Shown here: piece after piece, positions 1 through 8,283 of the stretch
Position numbering within the stretch: position 1 is the stretch's first letter
How the letters are laid out: each line of letters opens with the position of its first letter
Assembly: GCA_930633525.1 (NCBI GenBank)
Contig: CAKNFP010000002.1
Span: forward strand, 744,001-808,000
Direction of reading: 5' to 3'
Length of the DNA stretch: 64,000 nucleotides
DNA from: Hyphomicrobiales bacterium
Lineage (GTDB): Bacteria; Pseudomonadota; Alphaproteobacteria; Rhizobiales; Beijerinckiaceae
Notes under the pieces: model-generated
Told to the model about the DNA's origin: nothing
Seen by the model: only the letters and a program-made list of their open reading frames with translations
The model's database searches: none
Made by a program: the position numbers and the translations under genes

Positions 1-242
1 AGAATGCCGTCTGGCAGCCGGCTGGTACAGACGAGGACGGCGCGGTCCAATGGAAATGGGCATGGGCCACTCTGCGCAAGGGCATGGGTGATGTGAAGGC
101 TTATTTTCGAGCACTGAACGCCGTGGGTTACGACGGCTGGGTCACGCTTGAGGAGTTCACAACGGAGCTCCCCCTGGAGGAGCGGCTTGCCGATGACCTC
201 GCCTTCCTCAAGTCCTCCGCCGCTGCGGCGGGCTATCGTTAG
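1..242 (+). CDS. C-terminal end of a sugar phosphate isomerase/epimerase-like TIM-barrel protein (partial)
   Basis: The open frame enters from the left edge (first whole codon at base 3) and stops with TAG at 240-242, leaving about 79 residues. The tail (VTLEEFTTELPLEERLADDL, preceded by FRALNAVGYDGW) resembles the last strand and helix of the xylose-isomerase-like TIM-barrel family, where a 'L..iGYdGw.t.E.f' block is common. Those enzymes isomerise or epimerise sugars or inositol derivatives using a divalent metal; the metal ligands would lie upstream, outside the window. The substrate cannot be told from this fragment. Confidence 0.6.
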   Translation, partial: NAVWQPAGTDEDGAVQWKWAWATLRKGMGDVKAYFRALNAVGYDGWVTLEEFTTELPLEERLADDLAFLKSSAAAAGYR

Positions 243-321
243 GGATCGTTCGGGTCCGGGGGCTCGGTCAGCTCGAAACCTCCTTCCTGTTATGCGGAGC
301 CTGCCTCCTCCCCGGCTCACC

Positions 322-885
322 TCAGGTCGCGCTGAGGTGGCTGAACAGGATGGAAATGCCGAGACAGACAAGGGCCAGCCCACCGAGGCGCTCGGCCCAC
401 CGGCCAAAAGCAGCACCGATCAGATTGCCCGCCATCATGCCACTGGTGGACATCAGAAAGGTCGCAAAGCCGATCGCGCAAGCAACCAAAACGATGTTCA
501 CATCGAGGAAAGCCAGCGAAACCCCCACAGCCATAGCATCGATGCTTGTTCCAATGGCGGTCGCCATCAACACCCAAAGGGAGCGGCTCGGCGCCTGCGC
601 GTGCTCGGCCGATGGCCTCATCGAATGGACCACCATGCGCCCACCCACGACAGCAAGCAATACGAAGGCTATCCAGTGATCGACGGCGGCGACATATTGG
701 CTTGCAGCGATCCCCGCACCCCAACCGAGCAACGGGGTGACGGTTTCCACAAGTCCGAAAACGATGCCCGTGCGGAGCGCCTCGGTGAAACGCGGACGCT
801 TCGACAAGGCGCCCCTGCTGATCGAGGCCAATAGGGCATCGATAGACATGCTCACGGCAAGAACGGTAATGGACGCAGGCGACAT
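322..885 (-). CDS. mntP: Manganese efflux pump MntP
   Basis: The 187-residue membrane protein matches the MntP family in length and pattern: two related halves of three helices, each carrying a conserved SxDA block (MSIDALLAS near residue 14; TSIDAMAVG near residue 110). MntP exports excess Mn2+ across the inner membrane. The frame stays open upstream to 1026, but I choose ATG at 885 because family homology begins there and the extra 47 codons lie in the riboswitch. The riboswitch just upstream strongly supports the manganese role. It is monocistronic as far as can be seen. Confidence 0.88.
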   Translation of the reverse strand: MSPASITVLAVSMSIDALLASISRGALSKRPRFTEALRTGIVFGLVETVTPLLGWGAGIAASQYVAAVDHWIAFVLLAVVGGRMVVHSMRPSAEHAQAPSRSLWVLMATAIGTSIDAMAVGVSLAFLDVNIVLVACAIGFATFLMSTSGMMAGNLIGAAFGRWAERLGGLALVCLGISILFSHLSAT

Positions 886-944
886 GACACTCTCACTCGC
901 GGACGCGGGACCGGACGGATCTCGCCCCTCATCCGCAGGGACTT

Positions 945-1062
945 GATCGTCACGGTCTCGTCGAGCCGGATCATGCCCAGCCGGCCGCACCACGCGGATA
1001 CTCCGCGAGCGTGTTGATACGACCATACGCCTCAGCGTACCGCTACTCCCCGCTGCGGGGAT
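945..1062 (-). promoter_or_regulatory. yybP-ykoY (manganese) riboswitch upstream of mntP
   Basis: Read on the minus strand, the leader holds the hallmark blocks of this riboswitch class in order: GGGGAGTAGC (complement of about 1042-1051), ATCAACAC, a GC-rich arm with CTGGGCATG, and GAGACCG (complement of 954-959 and neighbours). The first and last conserved blocks are about 90 nt apart, as expected for the two stacked legs whose tips form the Mn2+ site. It ends about 60 nt before the mntP start. In this class Mn2+ binding turns on downstream genes. Confidence 0.85.
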
Positions 1063-1115
1063 GTTTAGCGGAACAGCTATAAATCGTCAATAACATAGAA
1101 TTATCAACCCATTAT

Positions 1116-1176
1116 GAATGCGACGCATTCGCATCTACGGATGAATATCTGAATGGATATAGAAAATTTGCAAATT
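1116..1176. promoter_or_regulatory. AT-rich region with two short palindromes upstream of the mntP leader
   Basis: The gap 1063-1485 holds no convincing gene. It contains a perfect dyad GAATGCGACGCATTC (1116-1130) and the perfect palindrome AATTTGCAAATT (1165-1176) in an AT-rich stretch (about 1080-1280) that contrasts with the GC-rich surroundings. The mntP transcript should start in this area. The second palindrome resembles the TTTGCAAAT-type sites of alphaproteobacterial Mur/MntR metal regulators, but this is only a resemblance. Confidence 0.35.
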
Positions 1177-1485
1177 CGCGAAAATTATATATCTAATAGA
1201 ACTTACCATACAAAAATATCATGTTTACTTGAGAAAAGATCACACTTCTACAACAAGATTCTCCCATAAAACTCCCAGCACCATAAATATTGTTTCCGTC
1301 ATGCCTTCCGCCGGCCCGCGCTGGCAAAAGGCCACACATACCGGCCTCGGCAGGCTACAAGAGTGCGCCGCGCTCTCCCGAGGCGAGATCATGCGCCCGG
1401 TGATCATGAGCGCATGGCGTTAATAGAGAGCCAGAGGACATATTTCCGAAAAAGTTCTGGACGTCATGGCGCTCCAGAACCACGG

Positions 1486-2247
1486 TTACGCTTCCGCCCT
1501 GACGATCGCCACGGCCGATTTGGCTGCACCCGAGAGCAAACCCGTATCGCCGTTCACCGTGACCATGCGGAAGCCCATGCGCACAGCTTCCCTGGCAAAG
1601 GCCGGTGCGCCGCAGTGAAGCGCAGCGATGATTCCGTTGCGCTCAGCAGCAGCGACAACAGCCGCATAGGCATCCATGAGCTCGGGGGCCGTGTTATCGA
1701 TGCGCGGTTCCAGCCCCATAGAGAAGGCCAGATCGGTCGGGCCGACATAAAGGCCGGCGATGCCCGGCACCGCGGCAATAGCTTCCACATTGGCCAGAGC
1801 TGCCGCTGTTTCGATCATCGGCAGCAGAACGACGCGCGCGTTGGCGACCTTCTGATAGGCACCCGGTTCGTGATAGAGCACGGCGCGCGTCGCGCCATTA
1901 CTACGCCGGCCGGCCGGCGGATACAGGCTGTCGGCGACGAAGCGGGCGACGTCATCGGCCGTCTCGATCATCGGACAGATAAGACCCGCGGCGCCAGCGT
2001 CGAGGAGCTTGCCTGTCAGAGGCGATCCCAATTCCGGAATGCGCGCCAGCGGAACGGCACCGGCGGCGCCCATGGCCTGGAAACTGGCCAGTGCGTCCGG
2101 GAACTCCAGCATGCCGTGCTGCAGATCGACCACCAGGCTGTCGAACCCGGCTCTCGCCATGATCTCGGTGCTGAAGGCGCATGGCAGGCTGATGAACGCA
2201 TTGATAACGGTACCACCTGCATTCCAGATCGCGCGCAAGTCTTTCAT
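1486..2247 (-). CDS. HpcH/HpaI-type 2-oxo-acid aldolase
   Basis: A 253-residue TIM-barrel aldolase of the HpcH/HpaI family (class II, metal dependent), which cleaves 2-keto-3-deoxy acids to pyruvate and an aldehyde. Visible family blocks are VVDLQHG (catalytic His), LARIPE (substrate Arg), the metal-binding PMIET region and YVGPTDLAFSMGL. I use ATG at 2247, where family similarity begins (MKDLRAIWNAG); a longer reading to 2391 is probably untranslated. It follows the binding-protein gene on the same strand after 158 bp and so probably acts on a product of the sugar taken up by that importer. The substrate is unknown. Confidence 0.82.
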   Translation of the reverse strand: MKDLRAIWNAGGTVINAFISLPCAFSTEIMARAGFDSLVVDLQHGMLEFPDALASFQAMGAAGAVPLARIPELGSPLTGKLLDAGAAGLICPMIETADDVARFVADSLYPPAGRRSNGATRAVLYHEPGAYQKVANARVVLLPMIETAAALANVEAIAAVPGIAGLYVGPTDLAFSMGLEPRIDNTAPELMDAYAAVVAAAERNGIIAALHCGAPAFAREAVRMGFRMVTVNGDTGLLSGAAKSAVAIVRAEA

Positions 2248-2328
2248 GTCCCATGTCCCGGCTTGATTTGCTGAGCCCGATTGTCGCCAGCTGTATAGGC
2301 ATCGGACCGAAAGCTGTTGAGCGACTTT

Positions 2329-2399
2329 CATGATAATCCAACGCTCGAACGAAACGATGAATTTCCGGCGCCAGCTGATCGACACCGTCAATTATCATG
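2329..2399. repeat. Spaced inverted repeat CATGATAAT / ATTATCATG
   Basis: A perfect 9-bp inverted pair (2329-2337 and 2391-2399) lies in the gap between the binding-protein gene and the aldolase, with 53 bp between the arms. It could be two operator half-sites, or the arms of a hairpin in the intercistronic RNA. No function is proven. Confidence 0.3.
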
Positions 2400-2405
2400 A
2401 GTACT

Positions 2406-3665
2406 TTATTTTTTCTTCGCCGCCGCAATACCATCCAGCGTATCGCGCGCCGCCTGGGCAGCCGTTTTACGCCCGAGCGCCGCGGCCTGCATATTCTCCA
2501 GATAGAGATCCTGCGCCTTGCCGATGCCGTCGAAGGGGGAGATCACGAACTTCGCCCCGAGAACCGCCTGTTTCTCGGCATCGGCATAAGGGACGGCCTC
2601 CTTCACCCTTGGATCGTCATAGGCGTTGGTGCGCACCGGCCCATTCCCGTTGAGCGTCATCCGCACCACCGTCTCGGGGTCTGCGAGTTGGCGCAGCAAG
2701 GCGCAGGCGCGCTCCTTGTTCTTGCTCGCCGCCGGAATGGCGGCTGACCACACCGTCGTGCGGGCCACGAACGGCGGTGTCTGCCCCTCTGTCGCGGGAA
2801 AGGCCGCAACCTTGATCTGGCCGGCATAGTCCGTCTTGGCCTTGTCGTTGTAGGTCAGGTAGCGGTTGAAAGGTTGCACCGACATGGCAATCCGCCCCTG
2901 CCAGATGCCTTGTGTAATCTGGTCGATGCCCATGGCCGTAAAGTTCGATGGCAGCGCACCGGCCGCGTAAAGATCGGCCAAGGCCTGGAAGGCGCGGGTG
3001 AGCGCCTCCGCATCGGCCGACACCTGGCCCTTGGCATCGGTGAGGGTCGCGCCATACGCCATCAACACATTGAAGGTGCCGCCGGCATTGGTGCCATCGA
3101 TGGACAACCCGTAACGGCCTGCGCCGCGCTCACTCAATGCCTTGGCGGTCTTCACCAGGTCCTCGAAGCTGGCTGGAGCCTGCTGAATGCCCTTCTCGGC
3201 GAGCAATGCCGCGTTGTAGTGCAAGGCGGTGGTCGCATGGCGGATAGGCAACGCCTTGAGCTTCCCGTCCTGGGTGACCTGATCCAGGAAGGTTTGCGGG
3301 ATATCGCTGAAGTCGAGACCTTTCAGGCACGCATCCAGAGGCTCGAATTTACTCAAGGCGGCCTGCGTCGCATAAGAATCGAGAATCAGGCCGACGTCGA
3401 TCGCCGTCGACGACAAATTGGCCTCGCGCATCAGCCGGTCATGCAGCGGTCCAATGTCCGCCGTGACCCAGTTGATCTTGGTGCCATTCTTCGTGCGCCA
3501 GTCGGCGAGCGTGTCTCCGCCCGTGCCTGTGGTGCCCATGACAGAGGCCTGAATGCTGGGATGGGCGAGAACCGTCAGTTCCTGCGCCCGCCCGTCCGCC
3601 CCGCCCGATACCAGAACCACGCCCGCAGCGATCAGCGCTTTCACACCCTTGAAAGTGGACATCAT
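2406..3665 (-). CDS. Sugar ABC importer, periplasmic substrate-binding protein
   Basis: A 419-residue family 1-type extracellular solute-binding protein. It starts with a Sec signal peptide (MMSTFKGVKALIAAGVVLVSGG, cleaved near GRAQ-E). The body has the carbohydrate-binding layout with ATTALHYNAALL and FNRYLTYNDK segments. The start at 3665 is backed by GGAGGAG immediately upstream on the minus strand; an earlier start at 3818 lacks this. It is divergent from the two permease genes that begin at 3840, so binding protein and membrane part share a 174-bp promoter region instead of one operon. The substrate is presumably a sugar or polyol. Confidence 0.85.
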   Translation of the reverse strand: MMSTFKGVKALIAAGVVLVSGGADGRAQELTVLAHPSIQASVMGTTGTGGDTLADWRTKNGTKINWVTADIGPLHDRLMREANLSSTAIDVGLILDSYATQAALSKFEPLDACLKGLDFSDIPQTFLDQVTQDGKLKALPIRHATTALHYNAALLAEKGIQQAPASFEDLVKTAKALSERGAGRYGLSIDGTNAGGTFNVLMAYGATLTDAKGQVSADAEALTRAFQALADLYAAGALPSNFTAMGIDQITQGIWQGRIAMSVQPFNRYLTYNDKAKTDYAGQIKVAAFPATEGQTPPFVARTTVWSAAIPAASKNKERACALLRQLADPETVVRMTLNGNGPVRTNAYDDPRVKEAVPYADAEKQAVLGAKFVISPFDGIGKAQDLYLENMQAAALGRKTAAQAARDTLDGIAAAKKK

Positions 3666-3839
3666 TGCTCCTCCCCATTTGGCCGGCCTGCGCCGACGCC
3701 TGAACTCACAAAACAGCAACTTATAATATAAATCAAGAATTGACAGCCAGCCGGCTTTCGATAAATTTCCGAGCAAATGCCTTGATTTTTCCACGATGAT
3801 CGCGCCAGAAAGCATCATCTTATATCATAGGTACAGAGA
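3666..3839. promoter_or_regulatory. Divergent promoter region between binding protein and permease genes
   Basis: This 174-bp gap separates oppositely oriented genes of the same importer. An AT-rich patch (TTATAATATAAATC near 3720) can serve leftward transcription, and ATCTTATATCATAGG (about 3818-3832) lies just before the permease gene. No strong symmetric operator was found here. Confidence 0.4.
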
Positions 3840-4739
3840 ATGAATGATGTGGGGAGCGTAGACCGTCACGGTCGTAGCGCCCGTTTCGCGGGCGCGCTCA
3901 TGCTGGCGCCGATGCAGTTGCAGCTTATTGTCGTGCTCGCGATTCCCTCGCTCTATGTGCTGTGGCTGAGTTTCACCCAGTCGAGCTATGGAGCGGATTA
4001 CAGCTTTGTTGGATGGGCCAATTACGCCGCTATCCTCGCGGACCCGATCTTCTGGCGATCCCTGATCAACACGCTGATCGTGGTCAATATCGTCGTTTAT
4101 GTTGAAGTTGGCCTCAGCGTGGGCGTGGCGCTGCTGTTCAAAGGCGTTCGCAGTGGCCGCGCCATCCTCATGGCGGCCATCCTGGCCCCTTATGCCATCA
4201 GCGAAGTCGTCGCGGTGCTGGCCTGGCGCTTTCTACTTGAGCCCGACATCGGAATGCTCACGGCGTTGCTGTCGTATTTCGGCTATGTGCCGAACTGGGC
4301 CACCAATCCGAGCGAAGCGCTCATTCTTGTCGCGCTGATCGGGGTCTGGTTGCATCTGCCATTCAGCTTTCTTCTGATCTATGCCGCGCTGATCGCCATT
4401 CCTGGCGAGTTGCATGAAGCAGCTCACATCGATGGCGCGCGCCCATGGCAGGGGTTTCGCTACGTCACGCTCCCACTGCTGATGCCCGCCATCCTGATCG
4501 CTATCATTTTCCGCTATATCTTCGGCTTCCGCATCTTTACCGAAGTATGGCTGCTGACACAGGGAGGTCCGGCACGGGCCACTGAGGTCATGGCCGTCTA
4601 TCTCTACAAAAATGCCTTCCGCTACAACGAGTTCGGCATGGCCGCCGCGACGGGTTGGCTCATGGTGCTGGGAGCGCTTCTGATGGCTTCCTTCTATGTC
4701 TATCACATCTATCGCTCGGGATTCCGCAATGAAGCCTAA
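3840..4739 (+). CDS. Sugar ABC importer permease, MalF/UgpA type
   Basis: A 299-residue inner-membrane permease with about six hydrophobic helices. The cytoplasmic coupling loop of the binding-protein-dependent transporter family is clear (HEAAHIDGARPWQGFRYVTL, near residues 195-215). It forms a heterodimer with the next gene, whose start lies inside its stop region (11-bp overlap). The ATPase that should energise it is not encoded in this cluster. Confidence 0.87.
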   Translation: MNDVGSVDRHGRSARFAGALMLAPMQLQLIVVLAIPSLYVLWLSFTQSSYGADYSFVGWANYAAILADPIFWRSLINTLIVVNIVVYVEVGLSVGVALLFKGVRSGRAILMAAILAPYAISEVVAVLAWRFLLEPDIGMLTALLSYFGYVPNWATNPSEALILVALIGVWLHLPFSFLLIYAALIAIPGELHEAAHIDGARPWQGFRYVTLPLLMPAILIAIIFRYIFGFRIFTEVWLLTQGGPARATEVMAVYLYKNAFRYNEFGMAAATGWLMVLGALLMASFYVYHIYRSGFRNEA

Positions 4740-5559
4740 ACTGCACACGGCCATGCTGCGCAGGGTGGGTGTGACGTTGCTATGCATCTGGTCACTCGGC
4801 CCGATCGTCATGATCATCCTGAGTTCGTTCCGACCGGAGCGAGACATCTTCTCACCAGCGCGGCGCTTCGTCCTTGAATTCACGACCACCAATTATGTGC
4901 AGCTCTTCGTTTCATTTCCGCAATTCGTCAGCAGCATGGGCAATAGCCTCATCGTCGCGATCGGTGCGACAGCGCTTGCGGTGATCACCAGCACGCTGGC
5001 TGGCTTTGTCTATTCGCGCCAGCGCGGAAAGATCCTGGCTGCGAGCGCCTTCTTCGCCATCCTGATCCGGCTGGTGCCCCCGGTCGTCGTATCGCTGCCA
5101 TTGTTCCCCATCGCCGATGCGCTGCACTTGAGCGATACCCACATCCTCCTGATCATACTCTATTCGTCGTTCTGGGTTTCCATGCTGTCGGTGATGATGA
5201 AGACCTTCATCGACCAGATCCCCACGACGCTCGACGAAGCAGCACGCGTCGACGGTGCCGGCACCTTTCAGATCTTCATCAAAATTGTACTGCCACTTTC
5301 AATAACGGGCATGATCGCGGGCGGCATCTTCGTCTTCGTCTTTGCATGGAACGAGTATCTATTCGCCTTCATCTTCACCAGCACATATGCCGTGACGGGT
5401 CCCGTCGTCGTTTCCAACATCATGGACTCCGTGGCGGGCACGCAGTGGGGGGTGCTTTTCGCCGCGGCCACGCTGCAGCTCGCACCCGTGCTGGCCCTCG
5501 TCATCATCTTCCAGAAATTCCTGATCGCCGGCCTGATGGCCGGATCGGTCAAGGGCTGA
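4729..5559 (+). CDS. Sugar ABC importer permease, MalG/UgpE type
   Basis: A 276-residue permease of the MalG type, with the coupling motif TTLDEAARVDGAGTFQIFIKIV near residues 165-185 and about six membrane helices. I place the start at ATG 4729, inside the end of the upstream permease gene; the overlap implies translational coupling. A start at 4696 is possible in the same frame but would extend deeper into the neighbour. The protein pairs with the upstream gene product and needs an ATPase from elsewhere. Confidence 0.87.
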   Translation: MKPKLHTAMLRRVGVTLLCIWSLGPIVMIILSSFRPERDIFSPARRFVLEFTTTNYVQLFVSFPQFVSSMGNSLIVAIGATALAVITSTLAGFVYSRQRGKILAASAFFAILIRLVPPVVVSLPLFPIADALHLSDTHILLIILYSSFWVSMLSVMMKTFIDQIPTTLDEAARVDGAGTFQIFIKIVLPLSITGMIAGGIFVFVFAWNEYLFAFIFTSTYAVTGPVVVSNIMDSVAGTQWGVLFAAATLQLAPVLALVIIFQKFLIAGLMAGSVKG

Positions 5560-5585
5560 TGCCATTTCTTTATGGGAGCTTTCCA

Positions 5586-6440
5586 ATGCAGCCTCACGTC
5601 AACCGTTATACTGATCCACGACTGGATCGCTTCGATCCCCTGCCACGGATTCTCGTCCATGACGATTTCAACCATGGTCTAAATGGCTGGATCGGGCTGA
5701 TCGGCAATTACGAGGATTCGCTGGACAAGATGTTGCCGGTCTTCAAGCCCATGACCCAGCCCATGCTCTCCACGGCTGTGGGATGGGACAGCGGCTCTCA
5801 CGGCGGCCTGTCCGGCGCCTATTCGATGAAAGTGGCGACCCGCCCGATCAAGGGCACCATGAACCTCGCGCTCAAACGCCTGAGCTTCCGCCATCTCGGC
5901 GAAATCCAGCTTGAGGCGTATCTCGCAGTAAAGCCGGAAGCTTCGGAGGCAACGCTCTCCATTGAGGATGTGCGTTCCTTCGGCATGTTCATGGATCTGC
6001 AGTCAAGCCGCTATCGTGGGCTGCCGCATGTGCGTTTCCTCAACTGCCTGGACGGCACGTTGCGCCAGACATGGCAGTTCAAGCAGAAAGTCCCGCCGGA
6101 CACGATCGTGTCGTCCTCCTCGCGCACGCGCTCACTGCAGCATCTCTATCCCGAAGGCTGGGAGGACGTGCCCGACGGATATCAGGAAATCTGCTACAAC
6201 GAGCTTCCAACGAAGATGAACTGGCAGTACTTCAAGGCCGGTATCGATCTGGCCGAGATGCGTTTTACATCTCTTCAGTTCAACGATCGCAAATTCGATC
6301 CCGCAGGCCTCGGCGTCATGAAACTCGATCCCTGGGCCAATCTTGAGTGCATGCTCAATATTGGTTTCTTCGTCGAGACCGATACGGACAAACGCGCCTT
6401 TCTCTATGTCGATTCCGTACTGCTGTCGGGAGACGTCTGA
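5586..6440 (+). CDS. DUF6772-like protein of unknown function
   Basis: A 284-residue soluble protein without signal peptide or membrane segments. It looks like a beta-rich fold: alternating short strands, many aromatics (GLNGWIGLIGNYEDSL, RGLPHVRFLNCLDG, GYQEICYNELPTKMNWQYFKAGIDL). I associate this pattern with the uncharacterised family DUF6772, whose members sit beside sugar importers, but could not check. ATG 5586 is preceded by GGGAG at 5574-5578; an alternative start at 5559 overlaps the permease stop. It ends in TGATG shared with the next gene. A role in handling the imported carbohydrate is inferred from context only. Confidence 0.6.
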   Translation: MQPHVNRYTDPRLDRFDPLPRILVHDDFNHGLNGWIGLIGNYEDSLDKMLPVFKPMTQPMLSTAVGWDSGSHGGLSGAYSMKVATRPIKGTMNLALKRLSFRHLGEIQLEAYLAVKPEASEATLSIEDVRSFGMFMDLQSSRYRGLPHVRFLNCLDGTLRQTWQFKQKVPPDTIVSSSSRTRSLQHLYPEGWEDVPDGYQEICYNELPTKMNWQYFKAGIDLAEMRFTSLQFNDRKFDPAGLGVMKLDPWANLECMLNIGFFVETDTDKRAFLYVDSVLLSGDV

Positions 6441-6766
6441 TGCTGAATGCCACTGTCGCAACTCTCACACGAGGCGAACCCTTCAGCAGCGGGGACGTCA
6501 CGGAGCCCTATGAGGCCGGCTGGGCCAGCGAGGCCGTGTTCTTCGCCCGTGGTCTCGACGCGGGCGAGACGGGAGGCTCGGCCTTCGTCCAGATATCCCC
6601 CGACGGTATCCGCTGGTGCGACGAGGGAACGGAGCTGGCACTTAGCGCCGGTAATCGACTGACCTTCGCCCGGATACGCGAGTTCGGCCATTTCCTGCGG
6701 CTGCGCATCGAGCTGCCAGAGGGACACGCGCGCGCCTTCCTCGTCACCATTGCACTCAAAAGCTAG
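6440..6766 (+). CDS. Small conserved-looking protein of unknown function
   Basis: A 108-residue protein starting at the ATG that overlaps the stop codon of the DUF6772-like gene (TGATG at 6438-6442). Predicted beta-rich, with no signal peptide, cysteine pair or membrane helix. The spaced pattern (SSGDVTEPYEAGWASEAVFF, then FVQISPDGIRWCDEGTEL, then FGHFLRLRIELPEG) resembles a small jelly-roll or discoidin-like module. The tight coupling suggests it works with the preceding protein. I do not recognise it. Confidence 0.6.
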   Translation: MLNATVATLTRGEPFSSGDVTEPYEAGWASEAVFFARGLDAGETGGSAFVQISPDGIRWCDEGTELALSAGNRLTFARIREFGHFLRLRIELPEGHARAFLVTIALKS

Positions 6767-6776
6767 GGAGGCATCG

Positions 6777-8198
6777 ATGGAACGAGCCCGGTTTCACTAT
6801 ATCAATGGCCAATGGTGCGAGCCGGCCGGCACGGACTGGATCGACGTGCGTAATCCGGCCAGCGAGGCCGTAGTCGCGTGTGTGCCGGCTGGTACCGCTA
6901 CTGATGTGGACCGGGCGGTTGCGGCGGCCCGGGACGCCTTCGCCGGGTTCTCCTCGACCAGCCTGGCCGATCGGCTGGCGCTGCTGCGGCGCATCATCGA
7001 GGTCTATCGCACCCGCCAGGATGAGATCGCCACTATTTTATCCCAGGAAATGGGCACGCCAATCACGCTTGCCAGATCGCTCCAGGCGCCGCGTGGCGGC
7101 GACCATTTTGCCGCCACGGTCGATGCGCTCGAGGCCTTTTCCTTCGAGGAGCGTATCGCCAACGGGTTGGTCATCCAGGAGCCCATCGGGGTGTCGGCCC
7201 TCATCACGCCCTGGAACTGGCCGCTCAACCAGATCGCCGCAAAGCTCGCGCCCGCGCTTGCGGCGGGATGCACTGTCGTCTTCAAGCCGAGCGAGGTGGC
7301 ACCGCTCAACGCGGTCATTCTCGCCGAGGTTCTGCACCAGGCTCAGGTTCCACCCGGCGTGTTCAACCTCGTGCACGGCGATGGCGCGGGCGTAGGCCGC
7401 GCGATGGCGCAGCATCCGGACATCGACATGATCTCCTTTACGGGATCCACGCGCGCGGGGGTCTCGGTGGCCATCGACGCCGCGCCTTCCGTCAAGCGTG
7501 TCGCGCAGGAACTGGGCGGCAAATCCGCCAATATCCTCATGCCCGACGCTGATTTCGAGGCAGTGGTGCCTCGTGGCTTTGCCAGCATGTGCACGAATGC
7601 CGGGCAATCCTGCAATGCGCCCGCACGCATGCTCGTTCCAGTCGATCGCTATGAGGAGGTCGTCGCGCTCATCCGCCGGACAGCTGCAGAAATCCCCATC
7701 GGTCAGCCCGCCGATCCCGCGACTGTGTTGGGGCCAGTGGCCAACGCGAGCCAGTTCGCCCGGGTGCAAGGGTTCATCGAACAGGCCATTGCGGAAGGGG
7801 CCGAACTCATCTGCGGCGGGCCCGGACGGCCACCCGGCTTCAACGCGGGCTATTTCGTCCGGCCGACAGCCTTTGGACAGGTCACGGCGACGATGACGAT
7901 TGCGAAAGAAGAAGTGTTCGGTCCGGTGCTCAGTGTCCAGACCTACAAGACGATCGACGAGGCGATCGCCATCGCCAATGATTCCATCTATGGCCTGGCG
8001 GGCTACGTGCAGGGTCGCGACCAGGAGGCGGTTATGGCGGTGGCGCGCCGCCTCCGGGCCGGTATGGTATCGGCCAATTATCCGAAACAGAATCTACAGG
8101 CCCCGTTCGGGGGCTACAAGCAATCCGGCAACGGCCGTGAATATGGGAAGTTCGGCCTGGCAGAATTCCTTGAAACCAAAGTCGTTCTCCTGGACTGA
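6777..8198 (+). CDS. NAD(P)-dependent aldehyde dehydrogenase
   Basis: A 473-residue member of the aldehyde dehydrogenase superfamily, oxidising an aldehyde to the acid in the cytoplasm. Key residues are visible: Asn147 in TPWNWP, general base Glu245 in QELGGKS, nucleophile Cys279 in NAGQSCN, and cofactor loop FTGSTRAG. ATG 6777 follows AGGGAGG at ideal distance. Downstream of the importer and beside an aldolase, it could oxidise the aldehyde released by the aldolase or one from the substrate itself. The exact substrate cannot be read from the sequence. Confidence 0.9.
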   Translation: MERARFHYINGQWCEPAGTDWIDVRNPASEAVVACVPAGTATDVDRAVAAARDAFAGFSSTSLADRLALLRRIIEVYRTRQDEIATILSQEMGTPITLARSLQAPRGGDHFAATVDALEAFSFEERIANGLVIQEPIGVSALITPWNWPLNQIAAKLAPALAAGCTVVFKPSEVAPLNAVILAEVLHQAQVPPGVFNLVHGDGAGVGRAMAQHPDIDMISFTGSTRAGVSVAIDAAPSVKRVAQELGGKSANILMPDADFEAVVPRGFASMCTNAGQSCNAPARMLVPVDRYEEVVALIRRTAAEIPIGQPADPATVLGPVANASQFARVQGFIEQAIAEGAELICGGPGRPPGFNAGYFVRPTAFGQVTATMTIAKEEVFGPVLSVQTYKTIDEAIAIANDSIYGLAGYVQGRDQEAVMAVARRLRAGMVSANYPKQNLQAPFGGYKQSGNGREYGKFGLAEFLETKVVLLD

Positions 8199-8249
8199 GC
8201 CTACGTCTTGACGGCCTTGAGCGCAGCCCCCCAGGATCGATGATCAGAG

Positions 8250-8269
8250 GAGCCCCGAATTCGGGGCTC
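8250..8269. terminator. Bidirectional terminator between convergent genes
   Basis: GAGCCCCGAATTCGGGGCTC is a perfect 20-bp palindrome lying between the aldehyde dehydrogenase stop (8198) and the end of the convergent regulator gene (8284). It folds into a very stable GC-rich hairpin on either strand. No long T run follows, so it may be a weak or factor-assisted terminator. Confidence 0.65.
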
Positions 8270-8283
8270 GCTATGCCGATGGC

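Noticed and set aside
886..1026. N-terminal extension of MntP
   Set aside because: It lies in the riboswitch, lacks homology and would add 47 polar residues before the first helix.
1229..1423. A 64-codon plus-strand frame in the gap before the aldolase gene
   Set aside because: No ribosome-binding site, biased composition and partial overlap with an AT-rich promoter area.
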